A stretch of DNA of 64,000 bases from contig NZ_JACWFH010000014.1 of the NCBI RefSeq assembly GCF_019749255.1, forward strand, positions 1 to 64,000, in the 5' to 3' direction. The first letter of the stretch is position 1. Every line of letters starts with the position of its first letter. The translations under genes and the position numbers were made by a program. The notes under the pieces are model-generated. The model was not told the DNA's origin. It saw only the letters and a program-made list of their open reading frames with translations, and made no database searches. This document shows, in pieces, positions 15,303-24,574 of the stretch. Source of the DNA: Mesobacillus maritimus (GTDB lineage Bacteria > Bacillota > Bacilli > Bacillales > Cytobacillaceae).

Positions 15303-17450
15303 TTATTTCTTCGTAATCACTATTTCTCCATCGTGCAGCTTGGCTACTAAAGCAGTGGTTTCAGGTTCTTCAAGGATATAATCGGCTAGTTGATCCTCTA
15401 GCTGTTCCTGAATGACTCGTCGTAGTGGACGGGCACCAAACGTAGGATGGTAACCTAGTTGTGTTAGCTTTTCTTTTACCTCGTTCGTTATTTCTAATGT
15501 TAAGGACTGCTCTGAAAGTAATTCTGTTAATTGTGCTAACATAAGCTCAACAATTTGCAGAAGGTGGTCTTTCTCAAGGGCTTTGAATTCAATGATACTA
15601 TCAAAGCGATTTAGGAATTCAGGTTTGAAGAAATTCCCTAGTGAATCAAGGATACTAGCTTCGTTAATACCGTTATTTTGTCCAAAACCAACTTTAATAC
15701 TCCGATGACCGACCCCAGCATTACTTGTCATAATGATCACCGTATCCTTAAAGCTAACTGTACGTCCCTGACTATCTGTAAGACGACCGTCTTCTAATAT
15801 TTGCAGGAACATATGCTGTACGTCAGGGTGTGCCTTTTCTATCTCATCTAGCAGGATAATACTGTATGGATTACGGCGTACTTTTTCCGTTAATTGTCCT
15901 GCCTCATCATGACCAACATATCCTGGGGGAGAGCCAATAATTTTCGAAACGCTATGCTTCTCCATATATTCACTCATATCAAGGCGAATCATTGAATCAC
16001 TAGAACCAAATAGTTCCTCGGCAAGTGTTTTTGTTAACTCTGTTTTCCCGACTCCTGTAGGGCCAACAAATAGGAAGGAACCGATAGGGCGATGTTTTGA
16101 TTTAAGTCCGGCACGGCTGCGACGAATGGCCTTTGAAACTTTTTTCACGGCTTCTTCTTGACCAATTACTTTGTTTGCGAGGTTCTCTGCTAAGTGCCTC
16201 ATTTTTCCTTGTTCTTCTGAGTGGAGTTTTCCCACAGGAATCCCCGTTTTCTTTTCAATGAGCTGTTGTATTTGTTCGACAGTGACCAGTGGGCGTGCAT
16301 GACCTGAATCAGATTTTAGATCCTTTTCAAGTGCAGCCTCTTCATCGCGAAGTTTTGCTGCCTTTTCATAATCTTCGTTTGCTAAAGCAGCCTCTTTTTC
16401 TTTAGAAATGGCGGTCAAACGTTCTTCTACTTGTTCTTTATCTGTATAGCCAGCTTCAAGATTGAGCTTAGACCCCGCTTCATCCATTAAATCAATTGCC
16501 TTATCAGGAAGGAAACGGTCTTGTATATAACGGTGTGATAACTGGACACAAGCAGTAATCGCCTCTTCCGTAAAGGTAACTTCATGGTATTTTTCGTATT
16601 TGGATTGAATCCCTTTTAAAATTTCTATCGACTTCTCTAAGGAAGGCTCATGCACGTGGACTGGCTGAAAGCGTCTTTCTAAAGCAGGATCCTTTTCAAT
16701 TTTGCGATATTCCGCTAATGTAGTGGCCCCAATCACCTGAAGTTCACCACGTGCTAACGCGGGTTTTAAGATATTCCCAGCATCCATAGAACCCTCAGCA
16801 GAACCAGCTCCAACTACTAGGTGTATTTCATCTATGAATAGAATAATATTCTTTCTTTTTTGTAGTTCTGAAATTAATTGCTTCATACGTTCCTCGAACT
16901 GGCCGCGAATTCCTGTATTCGCTACAAGAGAAGCAACATCGAGAAGGTAGACTTCTTTGTTTTTTAGCTTATTTGGTACGTGGCCTTCGGCAATTTTTAA
17001 CGCAAACCCTTCTGCAACTGCGGTTTTTCCGACACCAGGTTCGCCTATTAAAACAGGATTATTTTTATTACGACGGTTAAGGATTTCAATCACACGGTTA
17101 ACCTCTTCGTCCCGACCGATGACAGGATCAATTAGCCCCGCCTTTGCGGCCTGGGTAAGATTTCGTCCAAATTGGTCAATAAAGCCATTTCCGCCTCCAG
17201 CTGTTTTTTGTTCGGAAGATACGTGAAACATCGGATTTTCGGATTGTCCTGATAATGACTTGAAAATATCAGGAAATTCATGATTAGGAAAACCTTGGAA
17301 ACCAGAAAAGGAAGGTCCGAATGAGGTCCCAAGCTTTTTCCGTTCTTTTTTATAGCAGTCCTCACAGAGCATCAAATGCTTCTGGCTGCCATTAAGATTT
17401 ACTTTCAATTGGATCTTTGCTTGATTCTCTAGACATTGTTGACAAAGCAT
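15303..17450 (-). CDS. clpE: ATP-dependent Clp protease ATPase subunit ClpE
   Basis: A 715-residue Hsp100 unfoldase that feeds heat-damaged proteins, and CtsR itself, to ClpP. The ClpE-specific N-terminal zinc finger is intact (Cys3, Cys6, Cys29, Cys32). Two AAA+ modules follow, with Walker A GEPGVGKT near residue 137 and GPTGVGKT near 464. A UVR-type coiled coil ([21 protein letters not shown]) lies between them. The first domain lacks the ClpC N-terminal repeats, which supports ClpE. AGGAGG lies before the ATG. Two CtsR operators sit at the promoter. The neighbouring motAB genes found in B. subtilis are absent. Confidence 0.95.
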   Translation of the reverse strand: MLCQQCLENQAKIQLKVNLNGSQKHLMLCEDCYKKERKKLGTSFGPSFSGFQGFPNHEFPDIFKSLSGQSENPMFHVSSEQKTAGGGNGFIDQFGRNLTQAAKAGLIDPVIGRDEEVNRVIEILNRRNKNNPVLIGEPGVGKTAVAEGFALKIAEGHVPNKLKNKEVYLLDVASLVANTGIRGQFEERMKQLISELQKRKNIILFIDEIHLVVGAGSAEGSMDAGNILKPALARGELQVIGATTLAEYRKIEKDPALERRFQPVHVHEPSLEKSIEILKGIQSKYEKYHEVTFTEEAITACVQLSHRYIQDRFLPDKAIDLMDEAGSKLNLEAGYTDKEQVEERLTAISKEKEAALANEDYEKAAKLRDEEAALEKDLKSDSGHARPLVTVEQIQQLIEKKTGIPVGKLHSEEQGKMRHLAENLANKVIGQEEAVKKVSKAIRRSRAGLKSKHRPIGSFLFVGPTGVGKTELTKTLAEELFGSSDSMIRLDMSEYMEKHSVSKIIGSPPGYVGHDEAGQLTEKVRRNPYSIILLDEIEKAHPDVQHMFLQILEDGRLTDSQGRTVSFKDTVIIMTSNAGVGHRSIKVGFGQNNGINEASILDSLGNFFKPEFLNRFDSIIEFKALEKDHLLQIVELMLAQLTELLSEQSLTLEITNEVKEKLTQLGYHPTFGARPLRRVIQEQLEDQLADYILEEPETTALVAKLHDGEIVITKK

Positions 17451-17489
17451 TTAAATTCCTCCTTAGGATTATTGTTGTGAAGATTTGAC

Positions 17490-17506
17490 TTTGACTATCT
17501 TTGACT
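17490..17506 (-). promoter_or_regulatory. CtsR operator 1 of clpE
   Basis: On the minus strand AGTCAAA-GAT-AGTCAAA is a perfect direct heptad repeat of the CtsR consensus, downstream of the -10 box. A further half repeat adjoins it. Confidence 0.88.
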
Positions 17507-17518
17507 AATTTTGATTTT

Positions 17519-17547
17519 ATTATAGTCTGACCTTCTTTGACTTTCAA
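17519..17547 (-). promoter_or_regulatory. clpE promoter with CtsR operator 2
   Basis: A sigma-A promoter on the minus strand: -35 TTGAAA at 17542-17547, a 17-base spacer and -10 TATAAT at 17519-17524. A second CtsR heptad pair, AGTCAAA-GAA-GGTCAGA (17526-17542), fills the spacer, so bound CtsR would block the polymerase. Confidence 0.85.
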
Positions 17548-17654
17548 GGTTTTTGCCTATATAAAATTTTTCCAATGGCAAATGGGAGTCTCTAGGAAAA
17601 AGCTTGTCATGGTTTGTCTCTATCCTCATATATTTGAAACAAGGAGGGAGTTGT

Positions 17655-18716
17655 GTGAGGACAAACTGGGGAGCCGCGTTTCAGATTGCAGCCGTATATG
17701 TAGGTACGGTGGTCGGGGCCGGTTTTGCTACAGGCAGAGAAATAGTAGAATTCTTTTCCCGTTTCGGCTTCGTCGGATTAATTGGAATCTTAATGAGCGG
17801 ATATTTACTTATATTTATGGGGTCAAAGCTTATGAGAATAGCGGCTCAGATTGGCGCGAACTCTTATGAACAATTTAATGAGTACTTATTTGGAGAGAAA
17901 CTGGGTCGGATTATAAATTTTATTATGCTCTTTATGTTATTAGGGGTTAGTGCTGTCATGCTTTCAGGCGCGGGGGCAGTTTTTCAGGAACAGCTAGGAA
18001 TCTCAAAGAATATTGGAATCTTAATTACAATCGGTTTATCCATTTTGGTTATGATTGTAGGAATAAAAGGGTTGTTTGCCGTTAATTCATTTGTTGTACC
18101 GATTATGATTGTTTTTAGTTTTATACTTTTTTACCTTTCAATTAAGTTGCCTGGTTTCATGGAACAAGCCCTTTTTATTCCAGCTTCCGAGGAAGGCTGG
18201 AAATCGGTGGTTGCCCCATTTACATATACGGCCTTTAATCTTTCACTTGCGCAGGCAGTATTGGTCCCCGTTGCTGCGGAAATCAAAGATGATCAGACAG
18301 TTAAATGGGGCGGGATTCTCGGGGGAATAGCGCTAACGCTCATTCTATTAATGGGACATTTCACTTTAATCATGCTACCAGGACTTGAGTCATATGAAAT
18401 CCCGATGGCGACCATCATGAAGACCCTTGCTTCAGGACTCTATTGGATTTTTATTATGGTCATCTATGGAGAAATTTTCACGTCAGTAATTGGAAATATT
18501 TTTGGGCTAGAACGACAGATAAAAAAATACGTAAATATTCCAAGTGTTATGATTGTCATTGGAATTTTTATTGTCTGTTATCTCGTTAGTCAATTTGATT
18601 ATAGTACATTACTCTCTTATTTATATCCATTATTCGGAAACATCAGCTTAATCTTCATTGTTCTTTTATGGATGAAGCCCTTTAAACCGAACGGTGGAAA
18701 GCCAGGTAATAAGTAA
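17655..18716 (+). CDS. ykvI: YkvI family membrane protein
   Basis: A polytopic membrane protein of about 353 residues and ten hydrophobic segments, related to the branched-chain/aromatic amino-acid transporter-like YkvI group. The N-terminal AAVYVGTVVGAGFATGREI has an unwound-helix glycine pattern of the APC/LeuT fold. The substrate is not known. A longer frame reaches 17604, but AAGGAGGGAG seven bases before the GTG at 17655 fixes the start. It is divergent from clpE and ends in its own terminator. Confidence 0.82.
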   Translation: MRTNWGAAFQIAAVYVGTVVGAGFATGREIVEFFSRFGFVGLIGILMSGYLLIFMGSKLMRIAAQIGANSYEQFNEYLFGEKLGRIINFIMLFMLLGVSAVMLSGAGAVFQEQLGISKNIGILITIGLSILVMIVGIKGLFAVNSFVVPIMIVFSFILFYLSIKLPGFMEQALFIPASEEGWKSVVAPFTYTAFNLSLAQAVLVPVAAEIKDDQTVKWGGILGGIALTLILLMGHFTLIMLPGLESYEIPMATIMKTLASGLYWIFIMVIYGEIFTSVIGNIFGLERQIKKYVNIPSVMIVIGIFIVCYLVSQFDYSTLLSYLYPLFGNISLIFIVLLWMKPFKPNGGKPGNK

Positions 18717-18721
18717 ACAAG

Positions 18722-18750
18722 AAAAGGGCCGGCTGCTGCCGTGCCCTTTT
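18722..18750 (+). terminator. Terminator after ykvI
   Basis: AAAAGGGC pairs with GCCCTTTT around a GC-rich inner stem, just downstream of the ykvI stop. Confidence 0.75.
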
Positions 18751-18771
18751 CAGTGATATTTGCTTGTCTGC

Positions 18772-19380
18772 TTAACGTAAAGGAAAAAGCCAAAATAACA
18801 ACAAGTCAAATACAAGATGGGAGATAATCACAAGCCGGATACTTCGTTTCCAGGCATACAAAATGCCCCAGACAAAACCACCAGTTAGTCCAGCTAAAAT
18901 GAGTACAAACTCACCAGAATGGATTTGAACAGATGCATATAGAAGTGTAGACAATACAATACTTGTCCAAGGATTGGTGTGAGTTAATAGTTTTTTTTGG
19001 ATAAAGCCTCTCCAGAATATTTCTTCACCAGGAACGATAATTAAAAATAAAACCAAGTAATGCCAGGTTAGCTCTGGTGAAAATAGCTTGAATAAGGCTG
19101 TAATCTGATTACTCAAAGGAAGTTTTAGTAGATCAATCAGTATGTCTCCAATCCAAAACACGCCATATAAGAGTGCCCCTGATAGAATACCAATGAACAA
19201 ATGGAATTTTCTTGATTCTCGTTGTTCAGTTTCATCCAGAATAGAATAACTGATTAGTATCAGCATCGTTGCAGTGAAAATATACCAAAAGACTTTTTCT
19301 TGCTCAAATGTGAAAAAAATGAATAGGTGCGCCAATATATAACCAAAAAGTAAGCGACGGTCAGTGATCAATTTTCTCAA
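18772..19380 (-). CDS. CPBP-family intramembrane metalloprotease-like protein
   Basis: A membrane protein of about 202 residues with six to seven hydrophobic segments. The CPBP (CAAX protease and bacteriocin-processing) motif EEIFWRGF is present, and SHLVFDLLLF near the C-terminus supplies the later His. The expected EExxxR glutamates and arginine are intact; substrates of bacterial members are mostly unknown. The longest frame starts with GTG at 19389 directly on the ribosome site AAAGGAG, so the TTG at 19380, eight bases after it, is preferred. Confidence 0.8.
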   Translation of the reverse strand: MRKLITDRRLLFGYILAHLFIFFTFEQEKVFWYIFTATMLILISYSILDETEQRESRKFHLFIGILSGALLYGVFWIGDILIDLLKLPLSNQITALFKLFSPELTWHYLVLFLIIVPGEEIFWRGFIQKKLLTHTNPWTSIVLSTLLYASVQIHSGEFVLILAGLTGGFVWGILYAWKRSIRLVIISHLVFDLLLFWLFPLR

Positions 19381-19484
19381 ACAAGCCACTCCTTTCTACA
19401 AACACCCATTATTGTATCAGATAATAAGGGTGTGAAAAAGAACAATGGTGTATGGGCTGTTTACAGTCTGAAAAATGAATCAAT

Positions 19485-19541
19485 AAAATAAGAAAAGACA
19501 AAAAGTAGCACATACTAGCTATTTCTGTCTTTTCTTATTTT
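19485..19541 (-). terminator. Long hairpin terminator after ykvS
   Basis: A perfect 16-bp stem (AAAATAAGAAAAGACA and its complement) encloses a 25-base loop with further pairing, between the ykvS stop and the next gene on the minus strand. Confidence 0.7.
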
Positions 19542-19618
19542 ATAGAAAAATGATAAAGAGTTTAAACTTTCAGAAATATACAACCTCAATGAAGGCTTTT
19601 TCAAACTGCCTTTCCGAT

Positions 19619-19810
19619 TTATTGTAGGGCAGTTTCTTTAACGACTGTATAGTTTTTATGGTTAATAACAGTTCTTTGATCTAATTCAAGATCTCTGTAA
19701 TTATCCATATAAGTTAAATCAACAATAACAGAATTTTCGTTTACTTTTTCAACAATCCCCTGCAACCCTTGTCTGAATTCAATCACATTCCCCACTTGTG
19801 CTTTTTTCAA
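19619..19810 (-). CDS. ykvS: YkvS / DUF2187 family protein
   Basis: A 63-residue small soluble protein beginning MKKAQVGNVIEFRQGLQGIVEKVNENSVIVDLTYMDN. It has the KOW-like beta-barrel pattern of the DUF2187 family (G..V.F..G..G.V.K...NSV.VD). A nucleic-acid-related role is plausible from the fold but unproven. AGAGAGGTTC precedes the start. It is divergent from the next small gene. Confidence 0.85.
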   Translation of the reverse strand: MKKAQVGNVIEFRQGLQGIVEKVNENSVIVDLTYMDNYRDLELDQRTVINHKNYTVVKETALQ

Positions 19811-19952
19811 AGAACCTCTCTCCTTATCTAGTCATTTTCCGCAAATCCTACTAATAATTGGTAATTTTTTTCTATTTCTACATACCAAATCATTGCGGTT
19901 TAATAATTATTACTACCATATCTAAAAATTGCCAATTATTCAATGGTTTTTT

Positions 19953-19966
19953 TGAAAACGCTTTAT
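19953..19966 (+). promoter_or_regulatory. cre-like site upstream of the 64-aa gene
   Basis: TGAAAACGCTTTAT matches the CcpA cre core TGWAANCGNTNWCA except at the last two positions. The identical 14-mer recurs at 20279-20292. A TTGACA hexamer follows at 19971. Confidence 0.45.
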
Positions 19967-20042
19967 AAAATTGACAATTATATGGACAATAATAATTTCT
20001 GTATGTATGATGATGAAAAAATATTCATTTAGGAGTGGTTTG

Positions 20043-20237
20043 ATGACAAGTGAAGAAGTGAATGCGATATTGGATCAGTTAAAAAAAGGTGAACTTACTG
20101 AGTATCATGTTAAAAAGGAAGAATTCCTATCTTTCCGTCAAGTGCTCGTAAGTAGAGAAGATTTCAAACATTTTCGGGGGATTGCCCAACGTGGGGGGGA
20201 AGTGTTGTATCAGTATATTGAAACCGCTCGGAGTTAA
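20043..20237 (+). CDS. Conserved hypothetical protein (64 aa)
   Basis: A small soluble protein beginning MTSEEVNAILDQLKKGELTEYHVKKEEF and ending GGEVLYQYIETARS; I recall similar uncharacterised proteins in other bacilli, but no name. AGGAG lies seven bases before the ATG at 20043, which rules out the longer frame starting at 19971. It lies between two identical cre-like sites and upstream of ptsHI, so carbon catabolite control is possible. Confidence 0.65.
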   Translation: MTSEEVNAILDQLKKGELTEYHVKKEEFLSFRQVLVSREDFKHFRGIAQRGGEVLYQYIETARS

Positions 20238-20572
20238 CAGAATTTGGCTATATTTGAAAGAGATTGAATGTTCTTGGTTGAAAACGCTTTATTTCAATTT
20301 GGAGATTAAACCTGTCTAAATCAAGTTTTTTTTGTTGTTTTACTAATCATAACCATGATATTCTGTTCATGGTGATAATCGTCGTTTGAATGGTATTGAT
20401 TGCATTTTACATAAATCTTTCAGGAAACGATTGGAAATATATCTGGTGTGATTTGATTGTCAAATTTGGGTAAACTACTACTAATCTTTAAAAGATAGCC
20501 TGAGTTTGACTATGGGATGATGAGCATCATGTATATCACCTATATATTTTTTATAAAGGAGTTTGATTTCTT
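20238..20572. promoter_or_regulatory. ptsHI leader region
   Basis: Non-coding. It contains a cre-like TGAAAACGCTTTAT at 20279-20292, a TTGACT hexamer at 20506 and the AAAGGAG ribosome site of ptsH. The spacing to a good -10 is not clear, so the promoter is not assigned. No ptsG or glcT precedes ptsH here, although in B. subtilis ptsH is preceded by ptsG. Confidence 0.45.
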
Positions 20573-20836
20573 ATGGAAAAAAGCTTTAAAGTTATTGCAG
20601 AAACAGGTATTCATGCTCGCCCAGCGACACTTTTGGTACAAGCAGCAAGCAAATTTGATTCTGAAATTCATCTTCAATACAAGGAAAAGAAAGTTAATTT
20701 AAAATCCATCATGGGCGTTATGTCTCTAGGGATTGGCCAAGGTGCAGAGATTACAATCATTACTGAAGGTAGTGATGAAAGTGATGCTTTAAACACAATT
20801 GAAGAAACACTTAAAAAAGAAGGGTTAGCTGAATAA
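20573..20836 (+). CDS. ptsH: Phosphocarrier protein HPr
   Basis: An 87-residue cytosolic phosphocarrier of the sugar phosphotransferase system. The phosphorylated histidine lies in [11 protein letters not shown] (His14 here, the family's His15). The regulatory serine lies in [12 protein letters not shown] (Ser45 here, the family's Ser46), whose phosphorylation by HPr kinase makes HPr the CcpA corepressor. The stop overlaps the ptsI start (TAATG), so HPr and Enzyme I are translationally coupled. Confidence 0.97.
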   Translation: MEKSFKVIAETGIHARPATLLVQAASKFDSEIHLQYKEKKVNLKSIMGVMSLGIGQGAEITIITEGSDESDALNTIEETLKKEGLAE

Positions 20837-22551
20837 TGAGCTTTCTTCGTGGTATTGCTGCTTCCAACGGTATTGCTATTGCGAAGGCGTACCGCCTAGT
20901 TGAACCGGATTTTTCTTTTGATAAAAAAACAGTAGACTCACCAGAGACGGAAGTAGCGCGTTTTCAAGATGCACTTAGCACAGCAAAAGGTGAGCTTGAG
21001 CAAATACGTGATCGGGCTGAAAAAGAGTTAGGTGCGGATAAAGCAGCTATCTTTGAAGCACATTTACTTGTATTAAGTGATCCAGAACTTATTTCACCAA
21101 TAGAAGATAAAATAAAGTCCGAAAAGGTAAATGCTGAACTTGCTCTTAAAGAAATAGCAGATATGTTTGTTTCAATGTTTGAATCAATGGATAATGAATA
21201 CATGAAGGAACGCGCAGCCGATATCCGTGATGTTACCAAGCGTGTTCTAGCTCATTTATTAGGTATTCAAATTCCTAATCCAAGTATGGTGCAGGAAGAA
21301 GTGATCATTGTTGCAGAAGACTTAACACCGTCTGATACTGCACAGTTAAACCGTAAATATGTGTTAGGCTTCACTACAGATATCGGTGGTCGAACTTCAC
21401 ATTCTGCCATTATGGCGCGTTCTATGGAGATTCCTGCTGTAGTTGGAACAAAGAATGCTACTGCTGAAATTACCAATGGCGACCTAGTGGTTATAGACGG
21501 ACTTAATGGCGAGGTTCATATTAATCCGACGCCTGAAAGGTTAGACGAATATAAAAAGCAACAAGAAGACTTTGCTAAACAAAAGGCAGAGTGGGCAAAG
21601 CTTGTTCATGAAAAGACAATTACTGCGGATCAACACCATGTAGAACTTGCTGCGAATATTGGGACTCCTAAAGACCTTAAAGGCGTAGTTGAAAATGGTG
21701 GAGAAGCAGTTGGTCTTTATCGTACAGAATTCCTTTATATGGACCGTGATCAACTTCCAACCGAGGAAGAACAATTCACAGCCTATAAAGCGGTTCTTGA
21801 AGGCATGGAAGGCAAGCCTGTTGTCGTTCGAACCCTCGATATTGGTGGAGATAAGGAGTTACCTTATTTAAATCTCCCTAAAGAGATGAACCCTTTCTTA
21901 GGATTTAGAGCGATTCGTTTATGCCTTGAAGAGCAGGATATTTTCCGTACCCAGCTTCGTGCGTTACTTCGTGCAAGTGTATATGGAAATCTAAAAGTGA
22001 TGTTCCCAATGATTGCTACTTTAGCTGAATTTAGGGAGGCTAAAGCCATCCTTGAAGAAGAAAAACAAAAGCTTGATAGTGAGGGCATTGAGGTTGCAGA
22101 GAAAATTGAATTAGGCATTATGGTTGAAATACCATCTACTGCCATCATTGCGGATCAATTTGCTAAAGAGGTGGATTTCTTTAGCATTGGAACGAATGAT
22201 TTAATTCAATATACAATGGCTGCAGATCGGATGAATCAACAGGTATCGTACTTGTATCAACCTTATAATCCATCGATTCTTCGACTTGTTAAAATGGTCA
22301 TAGATGCTGCTCATAAAGAAGGAAAATGGGCTGGTATGTGTGGAGAAATGGCTGGTGACGAAATTGCTATCCCAATACTTTTAGGATTGGGACTAGATGA
22401 ATTTTCCATGAGCGCCTCTTCAATTTTAAAAGCACGCTCTCAAATAAGAGGTCTTACAAAAGCGGATATGGAAGACTTAGCTTCTAGAGTACTCGATATG
22501 GGGACAACTGAAGAAGTAATTGAGGCTGTTAAATCTGTAACATCACTGTAA
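20836..22551 (+). CDS. ptsI: Phosphoenolpyruvate--protein phosphotransferase (Enzyme I)
   Basis: A 571-residue cytosolic enzyme that passes phosphate from PEP to HPr. The N-terminal HPr-binding domain is followed by the swivelling domain with active-site [21 protein letters not shown] (His189). The C-terminal PEP-binding TIM barrel shows [20 protein letters not shown] and MCGEMAGD. The length and order are those of the Firmicutes enzyme. It overlaps ptsH by one base, and a terminator lies about 110 bases downstream. Confidence 0.97.
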   Translation: MSFLRGIAASNGIAIAKAYRLVEPDFSFDKKTVDSPETEVARFQDALSTAKGELEQIRDRAEKELGADKAAIFEAHLLVLSDPELISPIEDKIKSEKVNAELALKEIADMFVSMFESMDNEYMKERAADIRDVTKRVLAHLLGIQIPNPSMVQEEVIIVAEDLTPSDTAQLNRKYVLGFTTDIGGRTSHSAIMARSMEIPAVVGTKNATAEITNGDLVVIDGLNGEVHINPTPERLDEYKKQQEDFAKQKAEWAKLVHEKTITADQHHVELAANIGTPKDLKGVVENGGEAVGLYRTEFLYMDRDQLPTEEEQFTAYKAVLEGMEGKPVVVRTLDIGGDKELPYLNLPKEMNPFLGFRAIRLCLEEQDIFRTQLRALLRASVYGNLKVMFPMIATLAEFREAKAILEEEKQKLDSEGIEVAEKIELGIMVEIPSTAIIADQFAKEVDFFSIGTNDLIQYTMAADRMNQQVSYLYQPYNPSILRLVKMVIDAAHKEGKWAGMCGEMAGDEIAIPILLGLGLDEFSMSASSILKARSQIRGLTKADMEDLASRVLDMGTTEEVIEAVKSVTSL

Positions 22552-22662
22552 TATAATTGTAACATTATATTTGTTTTATTTTTATGTTTGCGGGTATAAA
22601 TAAGTAAGCACTTTGGTAAAACTAAAGGTAAGCTAATCATTCTCATTTTCCCCCAGACTTGG

Positions 22663-22692
22663 CCGGTTGTCTCTGACAACCGGTCTTTTTTT
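22663..22692 (+). terminator. Terminator of ptsHI
   Basis: A 9-bp perfect stem (CCGGTTGTC / GACAACCGG) with a 3-base loop is followed by TCTTTTTTT. Confidence 0.88.
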
Positions 22693-22836
22693 GTGAGGGG
22701 GCTCAGATTCAAGGGCTGGTGCACTTGCTTAACGGGAGCTAGCGCTTATGTACTTTCGTATAAATTTCTCTAAATTAAATGTATTCTGATTAAGAGTGAT
22801 TTATAATTATACTAATGATGGTAGGAGGGGATTAGA

Positions 22837-23616
22837 ATGGATTTACACCTTACAGGGAAGACCGCGGTGGTTGTTGCGTCAAGTCAGGGGCTGGGGCGAG
22901 CTGTTGCCGAGGTGCTCTTACAAGAAGGGGCAAATGTAGTTATATCTGGTAGAGATGAAAGCAAACTTAGACGTGTTGCAACTGAGCTTCAAGCATACGG
23001 TGAAGTTGCCTATAAACAAACGGATATCACAAAACCTGAAGATATAAAAAGTTTGATAAACATGGCCGTTGAGAAATTTGGAAGGATCGATATATTAATC
23101 AATAATGCAGGAGGACCTCCAGCAGGTTCATTTGAAGTACTCTCTGACCAGGATTGGATAGATTCATTTGAATTAAACCTCTTATCCTATATCAGGTTAA
23201 TTCGCGAGACGCTGCCATTCTTAAAAGTGAATGGAGGTAAAATTATTAATATAGCTTCCTCCTCCATTAAGGAACCTATCCCAGGATTGATTTTATCAAA
23301 TACGTTTAGAACAGGGATGGTGGGATTAACAAAGACTCTTTCTCAGGAGCTCGCTCCCTATAATGTACTGATTAATACGGTGGCTCCTGGCAATATAGCG
23401 ACCGATCGGTTGAAACATCTTAATCAATATAATGCTGAAAAACTAGGAATCAGCGAAGAAGAATTAGAACAAAATGCAATCAACAGAATCCCGTTAAAAA
23501 GGTATGGACAACCAGAAGAGTTTGCTAAAGTAGTGGCTTTCTTGGCATCTGATGCCAACTCTTATATGACAGGGAGTTCCTTTCTTGTAGATGGTGGATT
23601 GGTAAAATCAATATAA
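22837..23616 (+). CDS. SDR-family protein lacking the canonical catalytic tetrad
   Basis: A 259-residue Rossmann-fold protein of the short-chain dehydrogenase/reductase superfamily. The nucleotide loop reads VVVASSQGLGRAVAEVLL instead of TGxxxGIG. ILINNAGGPPAG (NNAG) and APGNIATDRL are present. Where SDRs have YxxSK it reads ILSNTFRTGMVGL, so the catalytic Tyr and Lys are replaced. This fits the BKR-like SDR subgroup noted for imperfect motifs. Its reaction cannot be assigned; annotation as FabG would be misleading. It is followed 27 bases later by ykwC, a likely operon. AGGAGGGG precedes the ATG. Confidence 0.85.
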   Translation: MDLHLTGKTAVVVASSQGLGRAVAEVLLQEGANVVISGRDESKLRRVATELQAYGEVAYKQTDITKPEDIKSLINMAVEKFGRIDILINNAGGPPAGSFEVLSDQDWIDSFELNLLSYIRLIRETLPFLKVNGGKIINIASSSIKEPIPGLILSNTFRTGMVGLTKTLSQELAPYNVLINTVAPGNIATDRLKHLNQYNAEKLGISEEELEQNAINRIPLKRYGQPEEFAKVVAFLASDANSYMTGSSFLVDGGLVKSI

Positions 23617-23643
23617 ATTAGTATTTGCATAGGAGGATATAGA

Positions 23644-24525
23644 ATGCTGACAAAAGAAAACACAATCATTGGTTTTATTGGTACTGGCGTGATGGGAAAA
23701 AGTATGGCCGGGCATTTATTAAAAGCTGGTTATCCGCTATACATCTATACTAGAACAAAGGAGAAAGCAAAGGAATTGCTAGACCTGGGAGCTTCATGGG
23801 CTTCCACCCCAAAGGAAATGGCTGAGAAAGCTAATGTAATTATCACGATTGTGGGATATCCGACAGATGTTGAAGAAGTCTATCTTGGAAAGGATGGACT
23901 TGTCACGAACGGTCGTGAAAATACATATGTCATAGATATGACCACCTCGACGCCTAGCCTGGCAGAGAGAATTAACGAAGAAGCTAGTAAGAAAGGAATC
24001 TATTCTTTAGACGCTCCAGTATCGGGTGGAGATATCGGAGCAAAAGAAGCCAGATTAGCCATTATGGTTGGAGGAGATGAGGAAGCCTTTAAGCAGGTTG
24101 AACCCATCTTACAGGTAATGGGATCGAATATCATCTTGCAGGGTAAAGCCGGTGCTGGCCAACATACAAAAATGTGCAATCAAATCGCGATTGCCTCTAA
24201 TATGCTTGGTGTAATAGAATCAATCGTTTATGCAGAAAAGGCTGGTTTAAATCCAGAGAATGTATTAAAGACGATTACAACTGGTGCCGCTGGAAGTTGG
24301 TCCTTGTCTAATCTCGCACCAAGAGTTCTTACTGGAGATTTCGAACCAGGATTCATGATTAAGCATTTTATTAAAGACATGGGGATCGCGCTTGAGGAAG
24401 CAGAGAAAATGGGAATGGACCTTCCAGGACTTGCATTGGCGCAATCTTTGTATAAGAAATTGGCGGATGAAGGTTTAAGTGATTTGGGAACACAAGCCTT
24501 ATATAAATTATGGCATCAAGGATAA
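23644..24525 (+). CDS. ykwC: NAD(P)-dependent beta-hydroxyacid dehydrogenase YkwC
   Basis: A 293-residue dehydrogenase of the 3-hydroxyisobutyrate dehydrogenase family. The Rossmann motif GFIGTGVMGKSMAGHL lies at residues 10-25. The substrate-binding signature DAPVSGGDIGAKEARLAIMVGG and the catalytic Lys in GAGQHTKMCNQI are intact. The physiological substrate is unknown. GGAGG lies before the ATG. The upstream SDR gene is close enough for cotranscription. Confidence 0.88.
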   Translation: MLTKENTIIGFIGTGVMGKSMAGHLLKAGYPLYIYTRTKEKAKELLDLGASWASTPKEMAEKANVIITIVGYPTDVEEVYLGKDGLVTNGRENTYVIDMTTSTPSLAERINEEASKKGIYSLDAPVSGGDIGAKEARLAIMVGGDEEAFKQVEPILQVMGSNIILQGKAGAGQHTKMCNQIAIASNMLGVIESIVYAEKAGLNPENVLKTITTGAAGSWSLSNLAPRVLTGDFEPGFMIKHFIKDMGIALEEAEKMGMDLPGLALAQSLYKKLADEGLSDLGTQALYKLWHQG

Positions 24526-24529
24526 CACA

Positions 24530-24562
24530 AAAAATCGTTCCTTTCGGGGAACGATTTTTTGT
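24530..24562. terminator. Bidirectional terminator between ykwC and patA
   Basis: A 12-bp stem (AAAAATCGTTCC / GGAACGATTTTT) lies between convergent genes. Confidence 0.85.
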
Positions 24563-24574
24563 ATCAAAACGACA

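Noticed and set aside
20517-20702. 61-codon ORF overlapping ptsH
   Set aside because: It is out of frame with HPr and shares its ribosome site region; HPr is unambiguous.
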